DNA of 12,100 nt from an uncultured Alistipes sp. (lineage in GTDB: Bacteria; Bacteroidota; Bacteroidia; Bacteroidales; Rikenellaceae). The stretch covers positions 1 to 12,100 of the forward strand of contig CAMWYI010000043.1 of NCBI GenBank assembly GCA_947178455.1. Direction: 5' to 3'. Of the stretch, positions 5,221 through 12,100 are shown in pieces; position 1 is the stretch's first letter, and every line of letters starts with the position of its first letter. Both the position numbers and the translations under genes were made by a program. Under the pieces are notes generated by a model, which searched no databases, was not told the DNA's origin, and worked only from the letters and a program-made list of their open reading frames with translations.

Positions 5221-8200
5221 ATGAATGATTATCGGATTTTCGTCGAAAAACGACTGCAGTTTCGGGTCGAGGCCGAGAGCCTGCGCCGCGAACTGAACGC
5301 CAACCTGCATTTGCATTTGGCGGAGTTGCGCTTGTTGAACGTCTACGACCTGTTCGGTTTCTCGGCCGAATTGCTCGCCAAGAGCCGTTACGCGGTCTTC
5401 GGCGAGGTCGTTACCGACACGGTGACGGATTCGTGCGACCTTGCCGGACGCCGGTACCTCGCTATCGAGTTTCTGCCCGGTCAGTTCGACCAGCGGGCCG
5501 CTTCGGCGGTCGATTGCGTGCGGTTGATCGACCCGTCGGCGGAGGTGCGTATCCGGTCGTCGCGGCTGTTGATTTTCGACGACACGGTGACCGACGAGGA
5601 GTTGGCCCGTATCCGCCGGTATTGCATCAACAGCGTCGAGTCGCGCGAAAAGGATTTGAGCCGTCTTTCCGACATGGAGCAGGCCGAAGTGAAGCCCGTG
5701 CCGGTCTTAGCCGGATTTTCGCAGTTGGCGGACAATGAATTGGAGCCTTTCTGCAAACAATACGGGCTGGCGATGAATGCCGACGACCTGCGCGAGGTGG
5801 TGCGTTACTTCCGTGCGGAGGGCCGCGACCCTTACGAAACGGAGTTGCGCATTTTGGATACCTATTGGAGCGACCATTGCCGCCATACGACCTTCACCAC
5901 CGAGTTGGAGGGCATCACGGTCGAGGAGTCGTTCATCAAGGAGGACATCGACGAATCGTTGGCGCTCTACCTGCGCATTCGCCGCGAGTTGGGACGCGAA
6001 CACAAGAGCGTCTGCCTGATGGACATCGCGACCATCGGCGCGCGCTACCTGCGGGCGGCGGGCAAGTTGGACGACCTCGAAGTGAGCGACGAGAACAACG
6101 CCTGCTCGGTTTACGTCGACGTCGAGGTCGACGGTGCTACCGAACGTTGGCTGCTGCAATTCAAGAACGAAACCCACAATCATCCCACCGAAATCGAGCC
6201 TTTCGGCGGGGCTTCGACCTGCTTGGGCGGGGCGATTCGCGACCCGTTGTCGGGCCGCAGTTACGTCTATCAGGCGATGCGCGTGACCGGTGCCGGCGAT
6301 ATTTGGCAGCCGGTGTCCGAGACCTTGCCCGGCAAATTGCCCCAGAGCGTCATTTCCAAAAAGGCCGCTGCCGGTTATTCGAGTTACGGCAACCAAATCG
6401 GCTTGGCGACGACCCACGTGCGCGAAATCTACCACGACGGTTACGTGGCCAAACGGTTGGAGGTCGGCGCGGTCGTCGGGGCGGTCAAGGCGGAGAACGT
6501 GCGCCGCGAAGCCCCCGTCGCAGGCGATAAAATCCTGTTGTTGGGCGGTCGTACGGGCCGCGACGGCATCGGCGGGGCTACGGGGTCGTCGAAAGAGCAC
6601 GATGCCCGTTCGTTGGAGACCTGCGGCAGCGAGGTGCAGAAAGGCAACGCGCCCGAGGAACGCAAATTGGAACGTCTGTTCCGGCGGGCGGAGGTGACGC
6701 GGTTGATTAAGAAATCGAACGACTTTGGGGCCGGCGGCGTCAGCGTGGCTATCGGCGAGTTGGCCGATGGGCTGGATATTTATCTCGACCGCGTGCCCGT
6801 GAAATACAGCGGTCTGAATGCTACGGAGTTGGCTATCAGCGAGTCGCAGGAACGTATGGCGGTCGTCGTCGAGGCGAAGGATGTCGCCGCGTTCTTGGCT
6901 TATTGCCGAGAGGAGAACATTGAGGCGGTCGAGGTGGCCGACGTCACCGATACGGCCCGCATGCGGATGTTCTACCGCGACCGCAAGGTGGTCGACCTCT
7001 CGCGCGAGTTCATCGACAGCGCTGGTGCCAAGCACCGTGCCGAGGCGGTCATCGCCGCAGTGGATGCGCGTGACCCGTTCGCCCGCGAGGTGGAGGGTGC
7101 GACCGTCGCTGACCGATTTATTCATAATTTGCAGGAGCGAAACGTCCTCTCGCAAAGGGGCCTTATCGAGATGTTCGACGCCACGATTGGCGCTTCGACC
7201 GTGTTGATGCCTTTCGGCGGCCGCACGCAGCGCAGCGAGACGCAGGTGTCGGTGCAGAAACTCCCGACCGACGGCTACACCGATACGGCCAGCATCATGG
7301 CGTTCGGTTACAACCCTTACATCGCTTCGTGGAGTCCTTATCACGGGGCCGCGTATGCCGTAGTCGAGGCTGCGGCGAAGGTCGTCGCGGCGGGCGGACG
7401 TTACGACCGCATGCGTTACTCCTATCAGGAGTATTTCGAGCGCATGACGCGCGAGGCTTCGTCGTGGGGCAAGCCGTTGGGTGCGTTGCTCGGCGCGTTG
7501 CGGATGCAGGTCGAGCTGGGGCTGCCCGCTATCGGCGGCAAGGATTCGATGTCGGGTACGTTCCAAGACATCAATGTGCCGCCCATGTTGATGGCGTTCG
7601 GCATCACGACCGTCGATGCCCGCCGCGTGATTTCCACTGACCTGAAACGGGCGGGCGACCGCATCTATCTGATTCGGCATACGCCCCGTGCCAACGGCAT
7701 GCCCGACACGGAGCAGTTGAAACGCAACTTCGACTTCGTGAGCGACCGCATCGCCGACGGCACGGTCACCGCCGCTTGGTCGGTCGGCTTCGGCGGCGTC
7801 GCCGAGGGCCTTGCCAAAATGGCGTTCGGCAACGAAATCGGCGTCGAGGTCGTGTGCGACGAGACGCAGCTCTACGATTACGCTTACGGGTCGATTTTGG
7901 TCGAGTGTGCGGACGAACTCTCATACTCCGCCGCCGAATTGGTCGGTCGCACGACCGACGACGCGGCGATTAGCGTTGCGGGCGTGCGGATGCCGCTCCA
8001 ATCGCTCTACGCGGCCAATACGGAGCCTTATGCGGCGGTCTATCCCGACAAGGGCGACAACCGTGCACCGATGTTCGATGCCGAGCCGGTTCGCCGCACG
8101 GTGACCTATCCGGGCGAAGCGGTCGAGCATCCGGTGGTCTATCTGCCCGTCTTTCCGGGAACGAACTGCGATTACGACACCGCGCGGGCATTCCGCCGTG

Positions 8201-8934
8201 CAGGGGCCGAAGTGCGCACCGGCGTGCTCTGCAATCTCGGGGGCGACGACATTCTGCGGTCGATTGCCGCCATGAAAGAGGAGATTCGGCAGTGCCATAT
8301 CTTCGTGTTGAGCGGCGGTTTCTCGGCGGGCGACGAACCCGATGGCAGTGCGAAATTCATCGTCAATGTGTTGAACAACAAGGCTGTTCGCAACGAAATC
8401 CACGCGCTGCTCGACCGCGGCGGCCTGATTCTCGGCATCTGCAACGGTTTTCAGGCGCTGGTCAAATCGGGCCTGTTGCCTTACGGACGTTTGGGTATGG
8501 TGACGAAAGAGTCGCCGACCCTTTTCCGCAACGACATCAACCGCCATATCTCGCAAATCGTTACCACGCGCGTGGCTTCGGTCTGCTCGCCGTGGTTGGC
8601 CGGTTTCGAGCCGGGCGATTTGCACGCTATTGCGGTCAGTCACAGCGAGGGCAAATTCGTCGTCGGCGAGGCGTTGGCCCGCGAGCTTTTCGCCAACGGA
8701 CAGGTGGCGTTCCAGTACGCCGGTCCCGACGGTCGGCCTACGGCCGATGCGCCTTGCAACCCCAACGGTTCGTCCTATGCTATCGAGGGCATCGTCTCGC
8801 GCGACGGCCTGATTCTCGGCAAAATGGGCCACACCGAGCGTTGGGAGCCGAACGCGTTTCGCAACATCGCCGGCAACAAGGAACAGCCGCTGTTCCGCAA
8901 TGCGGTGAACTATTTTCGCAAACAGCAATCGTAA
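5221..8934 (+). CDS. purL: Phosphoribosylformylglycinamidine synthase, single-chain with fused glutaminase
   Basis: This enzyme converts FGAR, glutamine and ATP to FGAM, the fourth purine step. The 1237-residue chain unites the synthetase and the glutaminase, so no separate purS or purQ is needed. The N-terminal region (about 1-160, starting RIFVEK) resembles the roughly 1240-residue single-chain clade typified by streptococcal PurL, not the roughly 1295-residue enterobacterial form. Synthetase motifs: YWSDHCRHTTF (215-225), KNETHNHPTEIEPFGG (315-330), GGRTGRDGIGGATGSS (442-457) and the second-half IGGKDSMSG (771-779). The glutaminase starts near 970: FPGTNCDYDTA (978-988), SGGFSAGDEPDGSAKF (1031-1046), the nucleophile Cys1074 in LGICNGFQ, and the catalytic pair His1204/Glu1206 in KMGHTER. 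All catalytic residues that I can place are present. Confidence 0.97.
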   Translation: MNDYRIFVEKRLQFRVEAESLRRELNANLHLHLAELRLLNVYDLFGFSAELLAKSRYAVFGEVVTDTVTDSCDLAGRRYLAIEFLPGQFDQRAASAVDCVRLIDPSAEVRIRSSRLLIFDDTVTDEELARIRRYCINSVESREKDLSRLSDMEQAEVKPVPVLAGFSQLADNELEPFCKQYGLAMNADDLREVVRYFRAEGRDPYETELRILDTYWSDHCRHTTFTTELEGITVEESFIKEDIDESLALYLRIRRELGREHKSVCLMDIATIGARYLRAAGKLDDLEVSDENNACSVYVDVEVDGATERWLLQFKNETHNHPTEIEPFGGASTCLGGAIRDPLSGRSYVYQAMRVTGAGDIWQPVSETLPGKLPQSVISKKAAAGYSSYGNQIGLATTHVREIYHDGYVAKRLEVGAVVGAVKAENVRREAPVAGDKILLLGGRTGRDGIGGATGSSKEHDARSLETCGSEVQKGNAPEERKLERLFRRAEVTRLIKKSNDFGAGGVSVAIGELADGLDIYLDRVPVKYSGLNATELAISESQERMAVVVEAKDVAAFLAYCREENIEAVEVADVTDTARMRMFYRDRKVVDLSREFIDSAGAKHRAEAVIAAVDARDPFAREVEGATVADRFIHNLQERNVLSQRGLIEMFDATIGASTVLMPFGGRTQRSETQVSVQKLPTDGYTDTASIMAFGYNPYIASWSPYHGAAYAVVEAAAKVVAAGGRYDRMRYSYQEYFERMTREASSWGKPLGALLGALRMQVELGLPAIGGKDSMSGTFQDINVPPMLMAFGITTVDARRVISTDLKRAGDRIYLIRHTPRANGMPDTEQLKRNFDFVSDRIADGTVTAAWSVGFGGVAEGLAKMAFGNEIGVEVVCDETQLYDYAYGSILVECADELSYSAAELVGRTTDDAAISVAGVRMPLQSLYAANTEPYAAVYPDKGDNRAPMFDAEPVRRTVTYPGEAVEHPVVYLPVFPGTNCDYDTARAFRRAGAEVRTGVLCNLGGDDILRSIAAMKEEIRQCHIFVLSGGFSAGDEPDGSAKFIVNVLNNKAVRNEIHALLDRGGLILGICNGFQALVKSGLLPYGRLGMVTKESPTLFRNDINRHISQIVTTRVASVCSPWLAGFEPGDLHAIAVSHSEGKFVVGEALARELFANGQVAFQYAGPDGRPTADAPCNPNGSSYAIEGIVSRDGLILGKMGHTERWEPNAFRNIAGNKEQPLFRNAVNYFRKQQS

Positions 8935-8982
8935 AGCATCTAACCGAAATTCAAGAAAAATTAATAAAAAATTAATAAAAAT
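8935..8982 (+). promoter_or_regulatory. A-rich purC translation leader with 11-nt tandem repeat
   Basis: The 48-nt purL-purC gap is strikingly A/T-rich in otherwise GC-rich DNA. ATTAATAAAAA occurs twice in direct tandem (8960-8970 and 8971-8981), ending one base before the purC ATG. There is no Shine-Dalgarno sequence next to the start. In Bacteroidetes, A-rich unstructured upstream regions are known to favour initiation, so this probably acts as a translation enhancer. The last 14 nt through ATG (8972-8985) are identical to those at pyrE (1667-1680). Confidence 0.5.
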
Positions 8983-9699
8983 ATGAAACAGCTCGAAATG
9001 CTCTACGAGGGCAAGGCCAAACAGGTGTTCCTGACCGACGACCCCGACCGAATCATCATCCACTACAAGGATGCTGCAACGGCTTTCAACAACATCAAGA
9101 AGGCGACTATCGAGAATAAGGGCGTGTTGAACAACGCCATTTCGACCCTCATCTTCCACGAGTTGCACAAGGCAGGCATCGAGACCCATTACATCGAGAC
9201 GCTCAACGAGCGCGACCAGTTGTGCCGTCGCGTCAGCATCATTCCGCTCGAAGTCATCGTCCGCAACGTCATCGCCGGTTCGATGGCCCAGCGGTTGGGC
9301 ATCGAGGAGGGCACGCAGCCGTCGAACGTCATCTACGACATCTGCTACAAGAACGACGAGCTCGGCGACCCGCTCATCAACGACCACCACGCCGTGGCGC
9401 TGGGGGTCGTCACTTACGAGGAGTTGGAGCGGATTTATGCCATGACGGCCCGTATCAACGAGGTGTTGAAAGCGATGTTCGCCAAGATGAACATCAACCT
9501 CATCGACTTCAAAATCGAGTTCGGCAAGACCTCCGACGGTGCAATCGTCTTGGCCGACGAGGTTTCGCCCGACACGTGCCGTCTGTGGGACGCTTCGACC
9601 AACGAGAAACTCGACAAAGACCGCTTCCGCCGCGACTTGGGCCGTGTGCGCGAGGCTTACGAGGAGATTTTGGCCCGTCTGAAAAAGGTGGTCGAGTAG
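8983..9699 (+). CDS. purC: Phosphoribosylaminoimidazole-succinocarboxamide synthase
   Basis: PurC condenses CAIR with aspartate using ATP to give SAICAR. It acts directly on the PurE product and precedes the PurB lyase, which is not in this window. The 238-residue length is that of the compact bacterial form. Motifs in order: LYEGKAKQVF (7-16), the nucleotide-binding start; AFNNIKKATIENKG (34-47); the signature PLEVIVRNVIAGSM (88-101); LIDFKIEFGK (173-182); and ADEVSPDTCRLWD (191-203). The ATG at 8983 lies after an A-rich leader and gives the normal N-terminus. The stop is one nucleotide before the purF start (TAG-C-ATG), implying tight coupling. Confidence 0.97.
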   Translation: MKQLEMLYEGKAKQVFLTDDPDRIIIHYKDAATAFNNIKKATIENKGVLNNAISTLIFHELHKAGIETHYIETLNERDQLCRRVSIIPLEVIVRNVIAGSMAQRLGIEEGTQPSNVIYDICYKNDELGDPLINDHHAVALGVVTYEELERIYAMTARINEVLKAMFAKMNINLIDFKIEFGKTSDGAIVLADEVSPDTCRLWDASTNEKLDKDRFRRDLGRVREAYEEILARLKKVVE

Positions 9700-9700
9700 C

Positions 9701-11119
9701 ATGTCGGAGCAGGTGATGTACGACCGCGAGCTGCACGAGGAGTGCGGGGTGTTCGGTATCTTCGGAGTGCCGAATGCCGCTTCGTTGTCCTACTATGGGT
9801 TGCATGCCTTGCAGCATCGCGGGCAGGAGGGGTGCGGCATCGTGAGCGTCGATTCCGACGGCCGGTTCCGCCGCGTTCGGGGGGCCGGATTGGTCACTGA
9901 AGTCTTCAACGGCGACAAATTGTCCGGTCTTGCGGGCGAAATGGCTATCGGCCACGTGCGTTATTCTACGTCGGGCGGCAGCGCGAGCGAGAATATCCAG
10001 CCGTTTCTGTTCCGTCACAATACGGGCGACTTTGCATTGGCGCACAACGGCAATCTGGTCAATTCCGCGCAGTTGCGGAGCTACCTCGAAAACAAAGGCA
10101 GCCTGTTCCAGTCGACTTCGGACAGCGAAATCCTCGCCCACCTCATCAAAAAGGAGACCCGTTACCACGACCGGCCGCGCATTTTCGCCATTATCGACGC
10201 GCTGAACATGCTCGAAGGGGCGTTCGCCTTTCTGATTATGACGGCCAACCGCATTTATGCCTGCCGCGATAAGTACGGGCTGCGTCCGTTGTCTATCGGG
10301 CGTCTTGGCGACGGATTCGTCGTGTCGAGCGAGACGTGCGCCTTCGACGTACTGGGGGCGCAGTTCCTGCGCGACGTCGAGCCGGGCGAAATCGTCACCA
10401 TCGACGCGCACGGATTGCGCAGCCGCGATTATTCGCAGTACAAACGCCGTCAGATGTGCTCGATGGAGTACATCTACTTCGCGCGGCCGGACAGCGACAT
10501 CGAGGGGTGCAACGTCCACGCATTCCGCAAGGAGACGGGACGGCTCTTGTGGCAGGAGGCTCCGGCCGATGCCGACATCGTGGTCGGCGTGCCCGATTCG
10601 AGTTTGAGTGCCGCAATGGGTTATGCCGAAGCGAGCGGGCTGCCCTACGAAATGGGTCTCATCAAGAACAAGTACATCGGCCGCACGTTCATCCAGCCCA
10701 CGCAGGCGTTGCGCGAAAAGGGCGTGCGGATGAAACTCTCGGCCGTGCGTACTATCGTGCGGGACAAACGGGTCGTCCTCATCGACGACTCTATCGTGCG
10801 GGGCACCACGTCGCGGCGCATCGTCGCGATGCTCAAAGATGCGGGGGCTTCGGCTGTGCACGTGCGCATCGCTTCGCCGCCCATGATGAGCCCCTGCTTT
10901 TACGGGGTCGACACCTCGACTTACGACGAGCTGATTTCGGCGCACAAGAGCATCGAGGAGGTGCGGTGCGAAATCGGTTGCGATTCGTTGCGGTTTCTTT
11001 CGCCCGAAGCCCTGTTGCGGGCGGGCGGACGCAGCGAATTGTGCATGGCCTGCTTCACGGGCAACTACCCGACGGCGTTGTATCAGTCGGTGACGCAGGC
11101 GAACAAAGACGACAAATAA
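9701..11119 (+). CDS. purF: Amidophosphoribosyltransferase (iron-sulfur type)
   Basis: PurF makes phosphoribosylamine from PRPP and glutamine, the first committed purine step. The 472-residue protein begins with a 14-residue stretch ending EE before CGVFGIFG, so it is probably self-cleaved to expose the N-terminal nucleophile Cys15, as in B. subtilis PurF. The Ntn glutaminase half also has LQHRGQEG (38-45), GHVRYSTSG (84-92) and AHNGNLVN (114-121). The phosphoribosyltransferase half has the PRPP loop VLIDDSIVRGTTS (359-371). Cys253, Cys399, Cys448 and Cys451 (CMAC) match the four ligands of the B. subtilis-type [4Fe-4S] cluster. This is therefore the oxygen-sensitive form, fitting an anaerobe. 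The purine nucleotides AMP and GMP are its usual feedback inhibitors. It lies 1 nt after purC and 13 nt before purM. Confidence 0.97.
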   Translation: MSEQVMYDRELHEECGVFGIFGVPNAASLSYYGLHALQHRGQEGCGIVSVDSDGRFRRVRGAGLVTEVFNGDKLSGLAGEMAIGHVRYSTSGGSASENIQPFLFRHNTGDFALAHNGNLVNSAQLRSYLENKGSLFQSTSDSEILAHLIKKETRYHDRPRIFAIIDALNMLEGAFAFLIMTANRIYACRDKYGLRPLSIGRLGDGFVVSSETCAFDVLGAQFLRDVEPGEIVTIDAHGLRSRDYSQYKRRQMCSMEYIYFARPDSDIEGCNVHAFRKETGRLLWQEAPADADIVVGVPDSSLSAAMGYAEASGLPYEMGLIKNKYIGRTFIQPTQALREKGVRMKLSAVRTIVRDKRVVLIDDSIVRGTTSRRIVAMLKDAGASAVHVRIASPPMMSPCFYGVDTSTYDELISAHKSIEEVRCEIGCDSLRFLSPEALLRAGGRSELCMACFTGNYPTALYQSVTQANKDDK

Positions 11120-11132
11120 TTCGGAAAAAGAT

Positions 11133-12100
11133 ATGGCGCAATGTTATGAACAGGCCGGCGTGAATCTCGAAGCCGGATACGAAGTGGTGCGACGCATCAA
11201 AAAACATGTGGCTTCGACCGCACGCATCGGGTCGATGGGGAATATCGGCGCTTTCGGCGGGATGTTCGACCTCTCGGCGCTCGGTTTCCGCGAGCCGGTG
11301 TTGGTCAGCGGCACCGACGGTGTGGGCACCAAATTGAAACTGGCTTTCGCGATGGACAAGCACGACACTATCGGTATCGACGCGGTGGCCATGTGCGTCA
11401 ACGACGTGTTGGCGCAGGGGGCCGAGCCGCTCGAATTTCTCGATTACGTGGCCGTCGGCCGCAACGAGCCGCAGAAAATCGAGGCGATCGTCGCCGGTGT
11501 CGCCGAGGGTTGCCGGCAGGCCGGTTGCGCATTGGTCGGCGGCGAAACCGCCGAGATGCCCGGCATGTATGCCGACGGCGAGTACGACATCGCCGGTTTT
11601 ACGGTCGGCGCGGTCGAAAAATCGCAGTTGATCGACGGCTCGAAAGTCCGCGTCGGCGACGTGCTCGTCGGCATCGCTTCGAGCGGCGTGCATTCCAACG
11701 GGTTCAGCCTCGTGCGCAAAATCGTCGACGACAACGGTTTCGACTTGCACCGCTCCTATCCCGAATTGTCGAACAAGCTGTTGGGCGAGGTGCTGCTCAC
11801 GCCGACCCGCATCTACGTGAAGCAGGTGTTGGAGGTCGTCCGCCGTTGCAACGTGCACGGCATCAGCCACATCACGGGCGGCGGATTCGACGAGAACATT
11901 CCGCGCATCCTCCGCGAGGGGCAGGGCATCGAAATCGACGAGGGCACGTGGGAGATTCTGCCCGTCTTCCGTTTTCTGGAAAAATACGGCCGAGTGCCGC
12001 ACCGCGAGATGTTCAACATCTTCAACATGGGCATCGGCATGGTCATCGCGCTGGATGCGGCCGAGGCCCAGCAGGCTATCGACCTGCTGACCGCCGCCGA
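11133..12100 (+). CDS. purM: Phosphoribosylformylglycinamidine cyclo-ligase (3' partial)
   Basis: PurM closes the imidazole ring, turning the PurL product FGAM into AIR with ATP; AIR is then used by PurK. The frame from the ATG at 11133 (MAQCYEQAGVNLEAG) stays open to the window end, giving 322 residues. About 20-30 C-terminal residues are likely missing from the usual length of about 345. Diagnostic stretches: SGTDGVGTKLKLA (59-71), AMCVNDVLAQGAEPLEFLDY (86-105), VGGETAEMPGMY (135-146), IASSGVHSNGFSL (181-193), LTPTRIYVK (222-230), HITGGGFDENIPR (246-258) and FNMGIGMV (297-304). A purine-rich GGAAAAAG lies a few bases before the ATG. The gap from purF is 13 nt. More operon genes may follow beyond the window. 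Confidence 0.96.
   Translation, partial: MAQCYEQAGVNLEAGYEVVRRIKKHVASTARIGSMGNIGAFGGMFDLSALGFREPVLVSGTDGVGTKLKLAFAMDKHDTIGIDAVAMCVNDVLAQGAEPLEFLDYVAVGRNEPQKIEAIVAGVAEGCRQAGCALVGGETAEMPGMYADGEYDIAGFTVGAVEKSQLIDGSKVRVGDVLVGIASSGVHSNGFSLVRKIVDDNGFDLHRSYPELSNKLLGEVLLTPTRIYVKQVLEVVRRCNVHGISHITGGGFDENIPRILREGQGIEIDEGTWEILPVFRFLEKYGRVPHREMFNIFNMGIGMVIALDAAEAQQAIDLLTAA

Noticed and set aside
5707..9702. Long open frames on the minus strand opposite purL and purC (657 and 593 codons)
   Set aside because: They lie antisense to strongly recognised purine enzymes, show no recognisable domains and are rich in Arg/His/Ala. This is the usual by-product of GC-biased third codon positions.

Overview
The window is a GC-rich (about 60% by eye) piece of a bacterial chromosome. 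All genes lie on the plus strand and make nucleotides de novo. The organism is most likely a Bacteroidales member, possibly Rikenellaceae/Alistipes-like. Three things point that way: a textbook Bacteroidetes promoter (TTTG, 18-nt spacer, TATCTTTG) in front of purE; A-rich start regions without clear Shine-Dalgarno sequences in front of pyrE and purC; and the general character of the proteins. The genus is inference.

Positions 1-3430 hold pyrimidine genes: pyrD (start missing, catalytic subunit of class 1B dihydroorotate dehydrogenase), pyrF, a 174-nt spacer packed with GC-rich hairpins, pyrE and pyrB. Together they cover UMP-pathway steps 2 (PyrB), 4 (PyrD), 5 (PyrE) and 6 (PyrF). PyrB is unusual. 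After a normal catalytic chain it carries a C-terminal tail that looks like only the zinc-binding half of the regulatory subunit PyrI, and no pyrI gene follows.

Positions 3431-3587 separate the two gene groups. The promoter starts at the base after the pyrB stop. It is followed by a leader of about 120 nt with a strong hairpin plus T-tract, and an upstream segment that could form a competing 8-bp helix. This looks like a transcription attenuator for the purine operon.

Positions 3588-12100 hold the purine operon purE-purK-purL-purC-purF-purM, with purM cut by the window end. It covers PRPP amidation (PurF), FGAR to FGAM (single-chain PurL with fused glutaminase), AIR formation (PurM), carboxylation in two steps (PurK, PurE) and SAICAR synthesis (PurC). 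PurD, a GAR transformylase, PurB and PurH must be encoded elsewhere. Gaps are short (-4, 71, 48, 1 and 13 nt), consistent with one transcript.

This is core housekeeping DNA. I see no mobile elements, CRISPR arrays, tRNA or rRNA genes, or defence systems. The points worth a second look are the PyrB-zinc-domain fusion, the putative purE attenuator and the hairpin cluster between pyrF and pyrE.
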